Assembly (NCBI GenBank): GCA_010405405.1
Contig: MU004230.1
Location: 2,253,744-2,317,743 of the forward strand
Reading direction: 5' to 3'
Length of the DNA: 64,000 nucleotides
Source of the DNA: Microthyrium microscopicum
Lineage: Eukaryota > Ascomycota > Dothideomycetes > Microthyriales > Microthyriaceae
The translations under genes were made by a program, and so were the position numbers. The stretch's first letter is position 1. Each line of letters begins with the position of its first letter. The notes below the pieces were generated by a model, which searched no databases, had not been told where the DNA came from, and saw only the letters and a program-made list of their open reading frames with translations. Shown piece after piece: positions 34,011 to 46,182 of this stretch.

Positions 34011-34737
34011 TCATCATGATACCAAAGCATTGTTTGAGAGTCGACGGGTAGACTCGGTTGAAATTGTAGTCAATTATATGAATTCACGATGGCCACGAGA
34101 ATGAAACTGTTTTGATAGGAATAACCATCCAACATTCTGCATTGCGATTGATAGTGTAATATTGATCAATGGTGTCTACGTAGTACGCAGTATGGTTAGT
34201 TTGTGTTCCTGCATGGTGGTTGCATGGGGTTGTTCTTGGTGGGATTTGAAAAGCCGCATGTCAAGCACATGGTGGTGGAGAATCCCTGCCTTCTACTTTA
34301 TCCAACTCTCTTTGGAACTTTTACTCTTCAACCTCAACCTCAAGTCTTTCTTTTCTCTTCTCGACATAAGAGAGTTATTTCCCAAGCTACTCTGACCATG
34401 AAAACAGCCTAGGATAATCCTGCCGAGCTGTCGACAGTTCTAGCTGTCTTTTGTCGTCGGTCCCTTCCAGCACGAATGCTGACCGGTCACCAGTCATTGA
34501 CTTACCTCTGAAGAACATCCATGGGCATTGCTTTTCTACTACATACTCACCTTCAGAGTAATCTGGCATTCCAGTTTTCTTTTTCCTTCTGCGGTACCCA
34601 GCACGTTCTCTGTTTTCCATGCGACTTGATCTGCCTCCGATCTAAGGAACATTAATCGCCTCGCTGCTACAGCCTAGAGAACAGCATGTCCGGGCCCGCT
34701 CTTAGGAATTCAGTCAGCGCAATATAACCACTGAACC
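34011..34737. other. intergenic region
   Basis: 727 bp. A minus-strand frame of 77 codons at 34387-34620 begins with an ATG and is basic, but it has no recognised domain. I do not call it a gene. The right part should hold the carboxypeptidase promoter. Confidence 0.35.
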
Positions 34738-36940
34738 ATGTGGATTTATGCTTTGCTCCTGGCGCTATTTATCGGCATTGGCAATCCGCAGTTCCTGCCA
34801 CTTTTTCTCCCGCTTGAGAACTTGATACCGTCACCTGTCGACCCAAGGATTACCGTGCAATACCAGCAACCTCCGGGGGGAACATGTGAGACCACTTTCA
34901 GTGCCCAGAAGCAATATACCGGCTACATTACGCTTCCTCCCTCTACACTAGGAGCAAACCAGAACTATTCCATCAATTCTTTCTTTTGGTTCGTGGAAGC
35001 TCGTGAGAGTCCAAGCACTGCGCCGCTGGTTGTATTTATGAATGGTGGACCCGGCTCTAGCTCTTTAATCGGTCTTTTCCAGGAAAACGGACCATGCGAA
35101 GTAATTCAGCTTGCAGATGGAACCTTTGGTACCCAGCCTCGACTTTGGGGTTGGGACAGAGCCGCAAATGTTATTTGGATGGATCAGCCTGTGCAAACTG
35201 GGCTGTCTTTTGATATACAGACGGTAATGGAGCTCGTATCTGAAGTTATTCTGTCTGACTTTCATTAGAACTTAACGCATAACTTTATCAACGACACATA
35301 TGGTTCAGCCTCCATGTCCAAACCTGCAACTCTACCTAGCTTCTTATTTGAGGAAGGTACCTTTAGCAGCCAAGCAGAATACGCTACCGCGAATACCTCC
35401 GTAAGTTTTGTAAGCAATGTTCAAGACATGTCGACCTGACAACAAATGTAGACAATTGCAGCTCAATCTGTGTGGCACTTCCTACAGGCTTTTCTGTCAA
35501 CGTTTCCTGTCTATAATCCAGGAGTTCGCCCGGGCAGTAATTCTACGAGATCAGCAGGAATACACCTTTTCACTGAAAGCTACGGAGGAATCATGGGACC
35601 TGTGTTTGCCAATTACTTTGAACAACAAAACGCAGCACGGATGGCGGAAAGTCAAATCTTGTCCATACATCTCTCTTCGCTGGGAATTATCAACGGGCTG
35701 GTTGACCAGAAGATTCAGATGCCATTCTATCCTCGATTCGCCAACAACAATACGTATGGGATTCAGACGATCGATACTGTGACTCTACTCAACACTTTAA
35801 CCGCTTTGAATTCTCCCGGGGGTTGCGACGCGCTTATTACCCGTTGTAGAGCGGCCATGGCGACTTCTGGGACTACATTTGGAGCGAACGATACCGTAAA
35901 TGCCGCTTGTCTCTCCGCGCAAAATGGATGCAACACAGTTATCAACGCATATCCGTCTCAATTGAGCGTCTACGATATTCGACAGATGCAGCCCTCACCA
36001 TTTCCCTCCAATGCATATGCTGAATACTTGAATTTGAGAACGGTTCAAAAGGCGATTGGGGCGGCCGTGAACTATACAGACTCGAGCGACGCAGTTTTCA
36101 AAGCGTTTCTGAGCACCGGAGACGTAATACGTGCTGACCCAATTTCTGATCTCGCCACATTGCTGCAAATGGGCGTTCGAGTCGCCTTGATTTACGGCGA
36201 TGCTGACTACATTTGTAATTGGTTTGGCGGCGAAGCAGTCGCGAACGCACTCGCCGCCAGTGTCCCCTCATATGCATCAGTCTACTCAAATACCGGATAT
36301 GCAGAAGTAGTAGTCAACAGTTCTTATGTTGGCGGCTCTGTCAAGCAATATGGCAACTTGACATTCGTACGAGGTAATAGTTCTCCGAATCCATTCCATG
36401 TGCCTGAAGCCTTCGCTAATCCCTCAAACAGTGTACGACGCCGGGCATCAAGTACCAGCGTACCAACCCGAGACCGCTTTTACTATCTTCGCCCGAGTAC
36501 TCCAAGGCTCCAGCATCGCCACCGGCGAATCTGTCGATCTCGCCAACTATCGTTCTGCGGGCCCATCTCATTCGGGCAAGACCAACAGAGCCCCATCCTC
36601 TTCCTCACCAATCTGCTGGGTACGTCTGGCAGCCACTACCTGTTCCCAAGATCAGATTGGTAAAATGCTTTCCGGCAAAGGCACCGTCCTGAACGGTGTA
36701 TGGTACGAGAAGCCGGGCGACTATCAGCGTCCGTCCAGCACTGTCACTGCTGGAAAACCCGGCACTCCTTTACCCGTCACATCAGGTCTTGTCAATGCCA
36801 ACAATAAGGCTCCTCCCCCAACAGGTGTTTATACTGCTACGGCAACTCCTACGCCGAATATGGCCAACGGCCAGACACCACATGGTAATCTCGTTTGGGT
36901 GCTGTCCATGATCCTGGTCTGCCTGGTGTTCATGAATTAA
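34738..36940 (+). CDS. serine carboxypeptidase (S10) with C-terminal membrane/GPI anchor
   Basis: The model is join(34738..35223,35269..35400,35452..36373,36432..36940), 682 aa; introns are 45, 51 and 58 nt. A signal peptide (MWIYALLLALFIGIGNPQF) leads into an S10 peptidase that cleaves C-terminal residues. MNGGPGSSS is at 101-109. The nucleophile is S249 in TESYGG, where most family members have GESYAG or GESYGG. The catalytic Asp lies in GDADYICNW (about 458), and the His is H519 in GHQVPAYQPE. Many N-glycosylation sites occur. A Ser/Thr/Pro-rich stalk (about 600-665) precedes a hydrophobic end (LVWVLSMILVCLVFMN), consistent with a GPI-attachment signal or a membrane tail. Likely acts at the cell surface. 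Confidence 0.88.
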
Positions 36941-37314
36941 TGGATTCAAAGGTTTGTTTGAGCGTTCAAAGTATATAAGATACCCCGCATGATTGATAAT
37001 GGTTACGAAAACGCATTTGAGATTTACCTAAGATAAACAAAAGAGTATAATGGCAAAATGACTTTCCCGATTCCCGTTCCTTACTCAAAGGTTTTTCCCT
37101 GTCTTAAGCAGATAACCCCTGACACACGAAGCCACGATACAGCACAGTGTCATGTATTACAAGTCAATGAATTGTAGGTACAACTACAAATAAGAAGTGG
37201 CTTCAACAAGAACTATTTACAGCTTTGAACTAAAAGAGTAACTCTTTGACTTCGAGTAAACAACCTGAGAAAAAACTTATTGATAGACATAGGATATACC
37301 CCCTGAAATATTAT
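36941..37314. other. convergent intergenic region
   Basis: 374 bp between the stops of the carboxypeptidase (+) and mucin-like (-) genes. No gene or strong element seen. Confidence 0.4.
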
Positions 37315-39179
37315 TTACATGCGTCCAATATATTGACAGTTACCAGTGCCGAGCTCGAATGGACCGGCACCAACGCAGCGCCAGTTGTCCTCATCAGGGC
37401 AGTCGTCTCCAAGTCTACCACAGTCGAGGAACTCTAGCAAACACTTGCCAGTTCGGCAGGTCTACGAAATACGTTAGTATATATACTCAAGCCTTGGCAT
37501 GGGGTTCTTCTTACCTGGCCTGATGGGCAGTTGTTGGATGTGCGGCAAGTTCCTGAGAAGCAAGTTCCCTGGCTACGTGCCTCCGTGCCACGAACAACCT
37601 TGTCTGCGTTCGCATCATAGCAGTACTCGCCAGCTCCGCAGGAGACACCAGCACCGCAAGCCTTGACCGCTGGGCGGGAACCTAGAAGTGGAACGGCGGG
37701 TGTGGTGGCCGCGGGCTGTTTGGGGCTGGGCTGGGTTGGGCGGGGCGCAACTGGGGGAGCTACAGATTTTGGCGACGCGGCTGGTGGAGCAACTGATTTT
37801 GGCGACGCGGCTGGTGGAGAGACGGGTTTTGGTGAAACGTGTGCTGGGGCGATGGGCTTTGGTGAAGCGACGGGTGGAGTGACGGACTTGGGAGAGGCTA
37901 CTGGAGACTTGGGCCATCCGGCTGGAGCGGTGGGACGGGGTGCGGCGGTCGCTGGGAGGGGTGGGCCTTGAGCTGGTTTTGGCAGGTTTGTTGGCTTAGC
38001 ACCGGGTCCATTGACGGAGTGTGCTGTGGCGGACGAAACTGGTTTTGGTGGCACGATTGGGGCACCTGGTCCAGATACTGGCTTGGGAGCAACTGAGGGA
38101 GCCACTGGCTTTGGCGATGCTGATGAGGGTGATACTGGCTTTGGTGGTGAGACAGGAGCGGCGCCTGGTCCTGAAACAGGCTTTGGAGCAACAGGCTTTG
38201 GAGCAACTGAAGGAGTAACTGGCTTAGGAGCTACTGATGGAGAAACAGGCTTTGGAGCTGATGGTGGAGCACCTGGTCCGTTGACGGGTTTTGGAGGAGT
38301 TGGTCCAAGGTGAGTTGGCGCAGCTGTTGGTGAGATTGCCGGGGGCTTTGCTGGTGACGATGGTGCAACAAGAGGCGTGGTCTTTGCAAGACTGGAAGAT
38401 GTCGTCGATTTCTTGGCAGCGCTGGAAGTGGTCGAGCTGGATGGATGAATAAGAGCTGGAGTCGTCTTTGCAAGAGAGGTGGACGACGTAAGATGGACAG
38501 AGGTGGTCGACTTGGCCATAGTAGAGTTTGCAGCGTGAGCGTGAGCTGGAGTCGTCTTTGCGAGAGTAGAGGTGTGCGACGTAAGATGAGCAGAAGAAGT
38601 CGACTTGGCCATAGTAGAGTTGGCGGCGTGAGCGTGAGCTGGAGTCGTCTTTGCAAGAGATGTGGTCGACGTAAGATGGGCTGAGGTGGTCGACTTGGCC
38701 ATGGTAGAGTTGGCAGCGTGAGCGTGAGCTGGAGTCGTCTTGGCAAGAGATGTGGACGAAGTAAGATGAGCGGAAGTAGTCGCCTTGGCCATAGTAGAGT
38801 TCGCAGCGTGAGCATGAACTGGAGTTGATGTCTTTGCGAGGAGAGTGGTATGAGATGTCATATGGGCAGAAGTAGTTGACTTGGCCATGGTGGAGTTGGC
38901 GGAGTGAGCATGAGCTGCTGTTGTCGATTTAACGAGAGCAGTAGAAGATGTAAGATGCGCAGAAGTAGACGACTTAGCGAGTGTGGTTGTATTGGCAGCA
39001 TGGGCCGCAGCCTTGGGCAAGGGAGTAACCTTCAGCGTTGGTGGAGGCGATGCCTTGCTCGTCGAGTTCCAACCAGCTGGTACCTTTCCTGCTGGAACGG
39101 TACTTGCTGAAGGCTTGGGCGCTTGCGCCAGACCTAGGCCAGCTAGTGAAGCGATAACGAATGACTGTGAGAAACGCAT
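37315..39179 (-). CDS. mucin-like secreted protein with Cys-rich C-terminus
   Basis: The model is complement(join(37315..37461,37515..39179)), 603 aa, with a 53-nt intron inside the Cys-rich end. The start at 39179 gives a clear signal peptide (MRFSQSFVIASLAGLGLAQA). An earlier in-frame start at 39242 would bury it. Residues of about 50-260 consist of five to six imperfect 29-30-residue Ser/Thr/Ala-rich repeats (TPAHAHAANSTMAKSTTSAHL type). They are followed by a Pro/Ala-rich region of PKPVSPSxAP repeats and a C-terminal region of about 100 residues with some 14 Cys (CGAGVSCGAGEYCYD, then CRTSNNCPSGQTCRTGKCL). Expected to be heavily O-glycosylated and extracellular or wall-bound. An adhesive role is possible. 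Repeat number is likely variable between strains. Confidence 0.82.
38445..38960 (-). repeat. coding tandem repeats of about 87-90 bp in the mucin-like gene
   Basis: Five to six imperfect units, easily seen by the recurring GAGCGTGAGCTGGAGTCGTC and CGACTTGGCCAT blocks. The units differ by scattered substitutions and small in-frame changes. They encode the Ser/Thr-rich stalk. Confidence 0.85.
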
Positions 39180-40715
39180 CTTGATAGATGTTTCAAAGTT
39201 GGAATTACAGAAAAGAAGGAAGATTGTCGCTAGAATCTCCACTTGTTAACGGCTGCAGAGAATGCTATATAGCCATTGAACAGTATAAGACTCCATGGAA
39301 CCTATAGGTAGAGCCGATATTGAATGTATAGCGGGAGTCGTCATCTTGGAGATACTATTACCTTTCAGACCAGGGACAATTAGGGGTCTGAGAGCAGTCG
39401 AGCGGGATATATTGTCGGGCCGTTAAGATGCCCACATTTGATTGGGAGATTCAACAGATTCTGCATCTTGAGTGAAGTGTTGCAGATTGATATTACTATC
39501 CATACATTAGTACAGAAGAGATAAAAAGTACGTGGTGAGTATTGTGACTTGAAGGTAGTATATTCACCGTCAACTAAGGTAAAAGAGCAAGTCCTCGGTT
39601 CCAGGGTGGGCAGTAAACCGTTCGGAATTTCATATACAGAATCCTGAGCAATAGACTACATTCAGATAACAATTATTGCGGCTAATGGATTTCCATCAAG
39701 AAATGATGAAGCTGCGTCAGCCTAAGCCTGTTTCAATTGACGGAGGACAGAGCTCTGCCGTGCCTGGCTAGCGAATACGCTTTGCGAAAACTTCGGGACG
39801 ATCCATCGTACCAATTTGAATGATGGTATCCATATATGTTCATGGTTGCGGCTGGCGAAGGACCACCTATTGCCCTATGATGGGCAATTTAGGATGGGAG
39901 GTCACTGCTTCTTATTGTAAGTAGACATATAGCACAAGAGCCAATTATCCTTGCATCACCCCAAGACTTGGAATCTTCACGGTTCAGCGCCGTTTGGTTA
40001 GAATATTAACCCGCAATGGCGATGGAGAAATCTCCCAGCGGAACAAATTCGACAGGTTGATGGTAAACCGTTGGACCATATACGTGGAAGTATGGTACGA
40101 AGGCCTGATAGCAGCCGCCGTCACGGTAAGACGAACGACTCGAATTTTGATATTAGCTCTATTCCTTCTTAGAGACTGAGGCTCAAATGGGAAAAAGCTT
40201 GTATGGGCCAGAATTAATGCTTGGAAGAGAGGATAGAAGGTGAAGATCAGAGCCTCACGATTGCAACCTCCCAAGAACTTGTTATCTCGCAGATGGAACA
40301 ACACCTTGCATAAGTACGGAGTATTGAAGGATCAACTGGCACGGAAAAGACATTTCGGTTTGATAGTCAAGGACGGAATCACGGAGTGAAGATGAAGGAA
40401 GGGAGACCTTAGACCTGTGGGGAGTAGTAGCTTGAGTGCCGTGGCAGGGATGTCAGGGGTGTCGTCTAGACTTTCCCTTTTCGGATTCGCGATGCATCTC
40501 ACATCCCTGCAAATGGGTTTTTCCTCTGCCTTCCAGAAGTTCCAGTATCACGAGTACATACGATCAACATCAAAATCTTACTCTGTCCAACTGTTCCTTC
40601 AATCTGCCTCCTCATTCCTTCCAGAAGCTATAGAGCACGTACCTGTATCTCAAATCCTCTTCGATCCCACCAATTATCCATTGCGACCCGTGGGCCACAC
40701 GAGCCCACCCCCAAT
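39180..40715. promoter_or_regulatory. long divergent intergenic region, mucin-like / Emi1-like
   Basis: 1.54 kb. No frame with recognisable protein content. AAGTACGGAGTATTG at about 40313 is another copy of the TACGGAGTA-type motif. The unusual length may reflect complex regulation of the secreted protein gene. Confidence 0.35.
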
Positions 40716-41264
40716 ATGGCACTCTCGCGATTCTGGTCCTCTACCCCCAAGCCCGAAGCCAATTCCAACCCCACGCCAGAGCCTCAAACAACATCCAGCT
40801 CGAATTCAGAACCTCCTTCATCGTCGGCATCCCTCAATTCTTCTACACAAAATAGGCCTTCGACGACTGCCAAGTCAAAGTCAACAATGGAAGAGTCGAT
40901 AGCCAAAATGCCCGATACCATGAATTGTGTACAAGCTTTCGATATAGCGATGGCATGTAGAGGGCCAGCTGGTACATTCAAAAGTGTTTATAGATACGGC
41001 CATTGGCGTGATTGCTCCCAGCAATGGTCCGATTGGTTCTTTTGCATGCGGATTCGAGTACAACCAGAGGCAAACAAGCGCCAAATGATTCAACAACGAT
41101 ACTGGGAGAAGGAAGAGCGCTTTCGAGCTGCGCCAAACAGTGAAGACGTCTGGGAAGAAAGGACAGAGCAAGTAAAAAGTTTCATAGATAAAGATCCTGA
41201 CAAGGACGGCCTCTTCGAGGGACTATGGGCCAAATCTCCACCGGAGAGAGATGAGAAGATCTGA
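40716..41264 (+). CDS. Emi1-like twin CX9C protein (DUF3128)
   Basis: Intronless, 182 aa. The C-terminal half matches the Emi1 family: PDTMNCVQAFDIAMACRGP, then YRYGHWRDCSQQWSDWFFCM. The Cys form a twin CX9C pattern, C71-C81 and C100-C110, the hallmark of small proteins oxidised in the mitochondrial intermembrane space by Mia40. The first 60 residues are Ser/Pro-rich and may not be conserved; a downstream Met at 58 is another possible start. In yeast Emi1 is needed for early meiotic gene induction and respiration-linked functions. Confidence 0.85.
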   Translation: MALSRFWSSTPKPEANSNPTPEPQTTSSSNSEPPSSSASLNSSTQNRPSTTAKSKSTMEESIAKMPDTMNCVQAFDIAMACRGPAGTFKSVYRYGHWRDCSQQWSDWFFCMRIRVQPEANKRQMIQQRYWEKEERFRAAPNSEDVWEERTEQVKSFIDKDPDKDGLFEGLWAKSPPERDEKI

Positions 41265-42075
41265 TGATCGTGAGCCTTGAATGCGACCTCTCGCTATTGT
41301 TGGTCTTATGCCGGACCACACCTTCTCCGAACTGTACAAATAACATATCTAAAGTGTTCTTCGTACCAGCAGGCCAACAAGAACAACTCCAGACGAGACC
41401 AGTCACGACCTCTCGTATCAAGTACCAGAGCATACAGGATGCAACGAAGCATCCAGGGTCTACATATATCTCCTCTTCCAGCAGCTTCGCACGATACCCA
41501 ATGCATATTGTATATTAACGTAAGAGTCAATGAATACTTTTGAAAGTATACCAAGTGCTCTCATCATGCTTAACCTGTGCCTAGTACTGGTGTCCAGTAT
41601 CAAAAGCCTAGCCACCCAATGGGCCCACCCCTATGCAGGTCGTCAAGGCGTGCTTAATCCATACGCGACTAGGCTCAAAGCCCTTGAGCAAAATCACATC
41701 AGAAAGGTCACTGCAAAAGTGTCAATGGCCCCAACCTGCCCCTCCGAACAGCTAGGGTGGGGTCGCAGTACGAAAACATGGAGCCAACAGCTCAGATTCA
41801 TTTCAGCTCCACAGCCAGCCACCACTGCTTAATCACTGCCTTCTACAGGTATATTAAGCGAATCGTTCATTGGCGTTGACAAGCTCTCACGACTTTATCT
41901 GCCTGACCGATCCCGCAATCTACTTCCAATACTGCTATCTGCATCCCGCTTTCGATCTATCTCATTCACTGGCTGATCAAAGCTTCGAGATCGTTAACTT
42001 GCCTGTCTGCCAAGACATATTACGATTAGCCCTTTCCATACTTCTCGATCCTAGTGCGCAGTAGTGATAGCAATC
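41265..42075. other. intergenic region upstream of the metacaspase gene
   Basis: 811 bp; small frames on both strands without domain content. The last 200 bp are pyrimidine-rich and likely hold the metacaspase leader. Confidence 0.35.
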
Positions 42076-43324
42076 ATGAGTGGCCGTAAAGCTTTGTTGA
42101 TTGGTATCAACTACGTTGGAACGAAGAATGAGCTGAGGGTACGTTTAGGAAGCTTTTCGCTTCTCAAGTTCGAAATGTGTTGTTCCCGAAGATCTCATTT
42201 GCAGTCGCCTTGTAACCTTTTCGCTAATACCCACACAGGGTTGTCACTCAGATGCTCGCAATGTTCTCAACTTTCTACAGCGCTGGGGCTACGATCCATC
42301 AGACTGCGTGCTTTTGAGCGACGAGCCAAATGTACAACCAGGATCTCGCTCCTGGCCTAGTGGCCAAAATATTCTCAGAGCAATGGATTGGTTAGTTCGT
42401 GGCTCAGAGGGTCAATCACTTTTCTTCCATTATTCCGGTCATGGTGGTCAGGTCCAAGACTCTGGTAAGTCAATCGATGTGATGACAGGAAGAATATGAC
42501 ACTGACGACTGCAGATGGCTCAGGAGGACTAACAGACACGATATGCCCAGTGGACTTCCAAGAGAATGGCCAGGTATGATTCTCAAGTCAATTACGAAGA
42601 TTCTTTTCTGACCACTATCGTACAAAGATGGATTCTGACACACTCCATCGACATCTTGTCTCTCCGCTTCCTCAGGGTGCGAGTTTACATGCCATATTTG
42701 ACTGCTGCCACTCTGGTACCGTGATGGAGCTTCCATACACCTATCGTACTGACGCCGATGGGAATGTCAATCTTGTCGACAAGTAAGTAACATCGCTGCC
42801 CCCTCATTAACATTTACTGACAAGTCATAGCATCAAACAAGGTATCCAACTAGCTGAAAGCGCCGCCCATCTCATGCAAGGAGGCTTTTCCATGAACAGT
42901 GTCCGGGATGCCGAGCAGCTCTTCGCCGGTGCACGCTCGTTCTGGAAAGGTCTCCAGCACATGGGCGGCGAAGGAGGAGGAGAGGAAGGTCTTGCTCATG
43001 GAGAGCATGGACAAGAGTACTATGGCGAAGTGAAGCAGGTTATCATGTACTCTGGATGTCGAGACGACCAAACTAGTGCGGATGCAAGCATTGCTGGCGC
43101 CGCAACAGGAGTAAGTTATTTTATTAAGATTTGGGGTATGATACTGACAGATATGCAAGGCTATGAGCTGGGCGTTCTTACAGGTCATGGCGCAGTTCAA
43201 CGGGCAGCAGTCTTATGTGGAGATTCTCCAGAATACGAGAGGAATGTTGCAACAAAAGTACTCGCAGGTACCGCAATTGAGCTGTGGTGAACAGATGGAC
43301 TTGAACAGACCCTTCCGGATTTGA
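42076..43324 (+). CDS. type I metacaspase without prodomain
   Basis: Calcium-dependent cysteine protease cutting after Arg/Lys. The model is join(42076..42138,42239..42464,42515..42573,42628..42782,42831..43110,43160..43324), 315 aa; six exons, all introns GT-AG and in frame. The fold starts at once (MSGRKALLIGINYVG), so the Pro/Gln/Tyr-rich prodomain seen in yeast Yca1 is absent. The catalytic His is H89 in HYSGHGG and the catalytic Cys is C143 in DCCHSG. The p10-like part has MYSGCRDDQTSADA and ends LNRPFRI. I found no upstream exon coding for a prodomain, though one cannot be fully excluded. Fungal metacaspases act in protein quality control and cell death. Confidence 0.88.
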
Positions 43325-43914
43325 GAGGATATCGGTATGAAACTGAGTTAATACAGCTACGATATGGCTTCAAAAGAGTAATGTTCAATCAAATGAGCGC
43401 TGCTTTTCTACAAGGCCTGATAGTACTGTCGCTGGTGTCCTTGACGTTGAGCCGCAATATCACATCCTCGATATCTCCATGTGAATGGTCTTTGTTACTT
43501 AATACTAGGTATTCCTGACGAGGTACTAATTGCATGAGGTGAGCAACCTCAAATCTAGCCCATCAACTGCTGAACTGGTCCATATTTCACCTAGTGGACC
43601 GCTTTCGAGGTGGTGGATATCACCTACACTTGGCTTGAGAGGTGAAGTTTGCTGCCTTCTTAGCCCAGCTTTTTCACCAGTAAATATCGTTGAGCAGCTT
43701 AAGGAACACTGAATCCTCTCCAGCCTTTCAAAGTCCTCCATGCTTTTTGACACCACTTTCCAAACCTTCTCCTAACCATCGGAATCTCGCTATCTGCTTG
43801 ACACCGCCTCTCCAACTTTCTCATCACGTCTTCAACAACTTCTTATCCCAGAGTGCCCAAGTCTGTGCCAAACATCAAGACTCATCAGTTCATCTCGAGT
43901 GGAAACTTGCGAAA
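43325..43914. other. intergenic region
   Basis: 590 bp between two plus-strand genes. The frame running into the next gene (from 43690) is open but lacks an ATG before 43915, so I treat it as leader. Confidence 0.4.
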
Positions 43915-45745
43915 ATGGCTCCTCCCAAACACCTACCTGTTCCGCGTTCTGAAGAAGCTCGAGTGGTCCAGCAAAAAGCGATGCGCAGCGCACTCACCAT
44001 CGAGAAACTCGCCAGCATGAACAACCCCTCAAATCGATCGTATCCGCTCGTCGAAGTGGAAGAGGACTCATGTAACGCTTGGCATGTAGGACTGAATAAA
44101 CCCTGTTCTTACCCACCGCACCCAAAGGCGACGCGCGATGGATATTTACCAGTCTGTCTCAGCCATTTACGGACTTTTAAGCTACTAGCTGGTCACTGTC
44201 GTCATGTTGAAAATAATGGAACACCATGTAACAAGTTGTTCCATTGGAATCCTGCAAACGACGAGTTGTGTGCAGAGCATCAAGATTGGGTAAGTTTGAC
44301 GTCCTAATATAAGTCCTCCAGCTAACAGAACTTATAGAACGGCATCCTAACTTTGATGAAGTGTCCGTCGGAAATTCGAATGATAATTCTCGGCCATCTC
44401 CTCCCTGATCAAACAGTGACGGCTAAAAACTCAGGAGGCCTACGATCCGACGGTGAGAAATGTTATTTTGAAATCCTGCGGGTAAATCGTACGCTCAAAG
44501 AGGAAGGATATGATTTGCTCTACAACACCGCTCAGATTCCATATGAGATCATGATCAATGCGCATGGCTACTGGTTCTGTGGTCAGGCTTACGGGCTTCC
44601 GCCGTATGGTCATGTGGATATCAAGGACCGCCGACGACACCATTTGCGCGATTACGAAGAACTCGCTCCAGCCATGAAATACGTGCGAAATGTTCGGTTA
44701 ATGATCCAGTTCCGAAATTTTGGATACTTCATCGAACGATGGCATAATGGTGTTCATTTCGATTACTTGCTAGAAGGACTTCGAGCATTTAGCCGAGCAA
44801 TTGTTGGGCAGTGCAGCTTCAAAGATGTCCGCATAACGTTCTTTACCCAGTTCGAAGAGCATGGATACGAATTGATGGGTACACGCGGACGTCAAGACTG
44901 GGTCCTTGAGCATATAATTCTGCCGAAATCGGTGGCAACGATCATGTTTGTACACTTGCATTCTGAGACTGGCAGTCCGTTTCCATATTCGATATTCGTT
45001 ACTCCAATGTCCGCGAACGAGGTGGAATTCCGCTATCATGATAGAACTACACAGCTGCGGAAACTAGGTACTGAGGTAAGTAACTCAATTCAGCCAATGA
45101 TCTAAAACTAATTCGGGGTACTAGCCGTTTGATCTCGCTGGTACAGCTCAAGAACCACAACCAGAGACTTTACAATCGTCACAAGCTCCCTTTGCCCCAA
45201 CGCCTCGTCAAGGTTGGCTCTTACATTCGAGACATTTATTCCCACTGTCGAGTCGAGAAACATGGGTGCCTACAACATCGAGTGAGCCCTCATATGAGTA
45301 TTCTACCACCCTCGTGCGCCTCACTCCAGCAAACTCGCCAACCAAAAAGCTGTGGATGAAACGTAGCCTTGGGACCTCGTTGGCTTATACGCCCGCAGAG
45401 ATGGCGTACTTGCGACTAGTCGAGCTGATACACAACTTGAAAGCCATCAACTGTCTTCCCTTCCAACTGTTCCGCAACTTCCAGGACTCAGACGACTTCT
45501 GGAACGTGGCTCGACGCTGCGTTCGATTTCCTCAAGACACTGAGATGCTGCTATCCCTTAAGTTGAAAATGATAGAATTAGCGCACCGAATGCAGGAAAA
45601 GCATAGTCCAACTCTCGGTCGAAAATTGAGTCAATGCTTGGCTGCTGTATCTAGTCTCGAGGATTTGGAGGATGCTCAAGCTGCTGATGATTGCGGTTAC
45701 GAGCATGTCTGTGTTGACGAAGATGTGATGGATATTGACGGATAG
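43915..45745 (+). CDS. Cys/His-rich plus F-box-like hypothetical protein
   Basis: The model is join(43915..44289,44338..45075,45125..45745), 577 aa; introns are 48 and 49 nt. Residues of about 50-125 have a Cys/His pattern (CNAWHVGLNKPCSYPPHP, CLSHLRTF, HCRHVENNGTPCNKLFHW, CAEHQDW) that could bind zinc. Immediately after the first intron comes CPSEIRMIILGHLLPD, an F-box/2EXR-like motif, and ILRVNRTLKEEGYDLLY, the second block of that group. The C-terminal third is conserved-looking but unrecognised and ends in an acidic stretch (CVDEDVMDIDG). Function unknown; a zinc-binding adaptor for ubiquitin ligation is only a guess. Confidence 0.7.
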
Positions 45746-46182
45746 GATTTTGGATCTGCGCATTCTTATCGTATTTGCTGCTTCACTATTTTTATGAAGA
45801 GCAAGATTACAGCTATCAACCTGCGGCCAGATTGGAATACGAAGCGGCATGGTTATAGCTGCGATGATGTGAATAGCGGCTGGCTTGGATGCTTTTAGTA
45901 GTGTCAAAATACACATTATGTATAAATATATCCAAGTCATGATTTGAAAAACTTCGAATTTTGTTCTCCTAATGCTACGAACTATATGAAAGAACAGCTA
46001 ACGAATCCATCCCTACCATTGCCAGGCAGGTTATTGTTCCCCTTCGGACCATTGCCAACGCCTCATTATTATGCATATGCCCTTTTATTCCAGGCTTTGG
46101 GTATCAATATCCCATTTTTCGTTCAGCATTACATCCCCGCCCTGTTGGAGGGCTCGCTGTTACTTCGTCATTCGCCCAATTG
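45746..46182. other. convergent intergenic region
   Basis: 437 bp between the stops of two convergent genes. The small plus-strand frame at 45944-46324 runs antisense into the PAPS reductase tail and is not taken as a gene. Confidence 0.35.

Noticed and set aside
34387-34620. Small basic minus-strand protein of 77 codons
   Set aside because: It starts with ATG, but no domain, homology or splice evidence supports it.
38231-38815. Minus-strand Leu/Arg/Pro-rich frame
   Set aside because: A shifted reading of the mucin-like repeat region, whose signal peptide, intron and Cys-rich end define the true frame.
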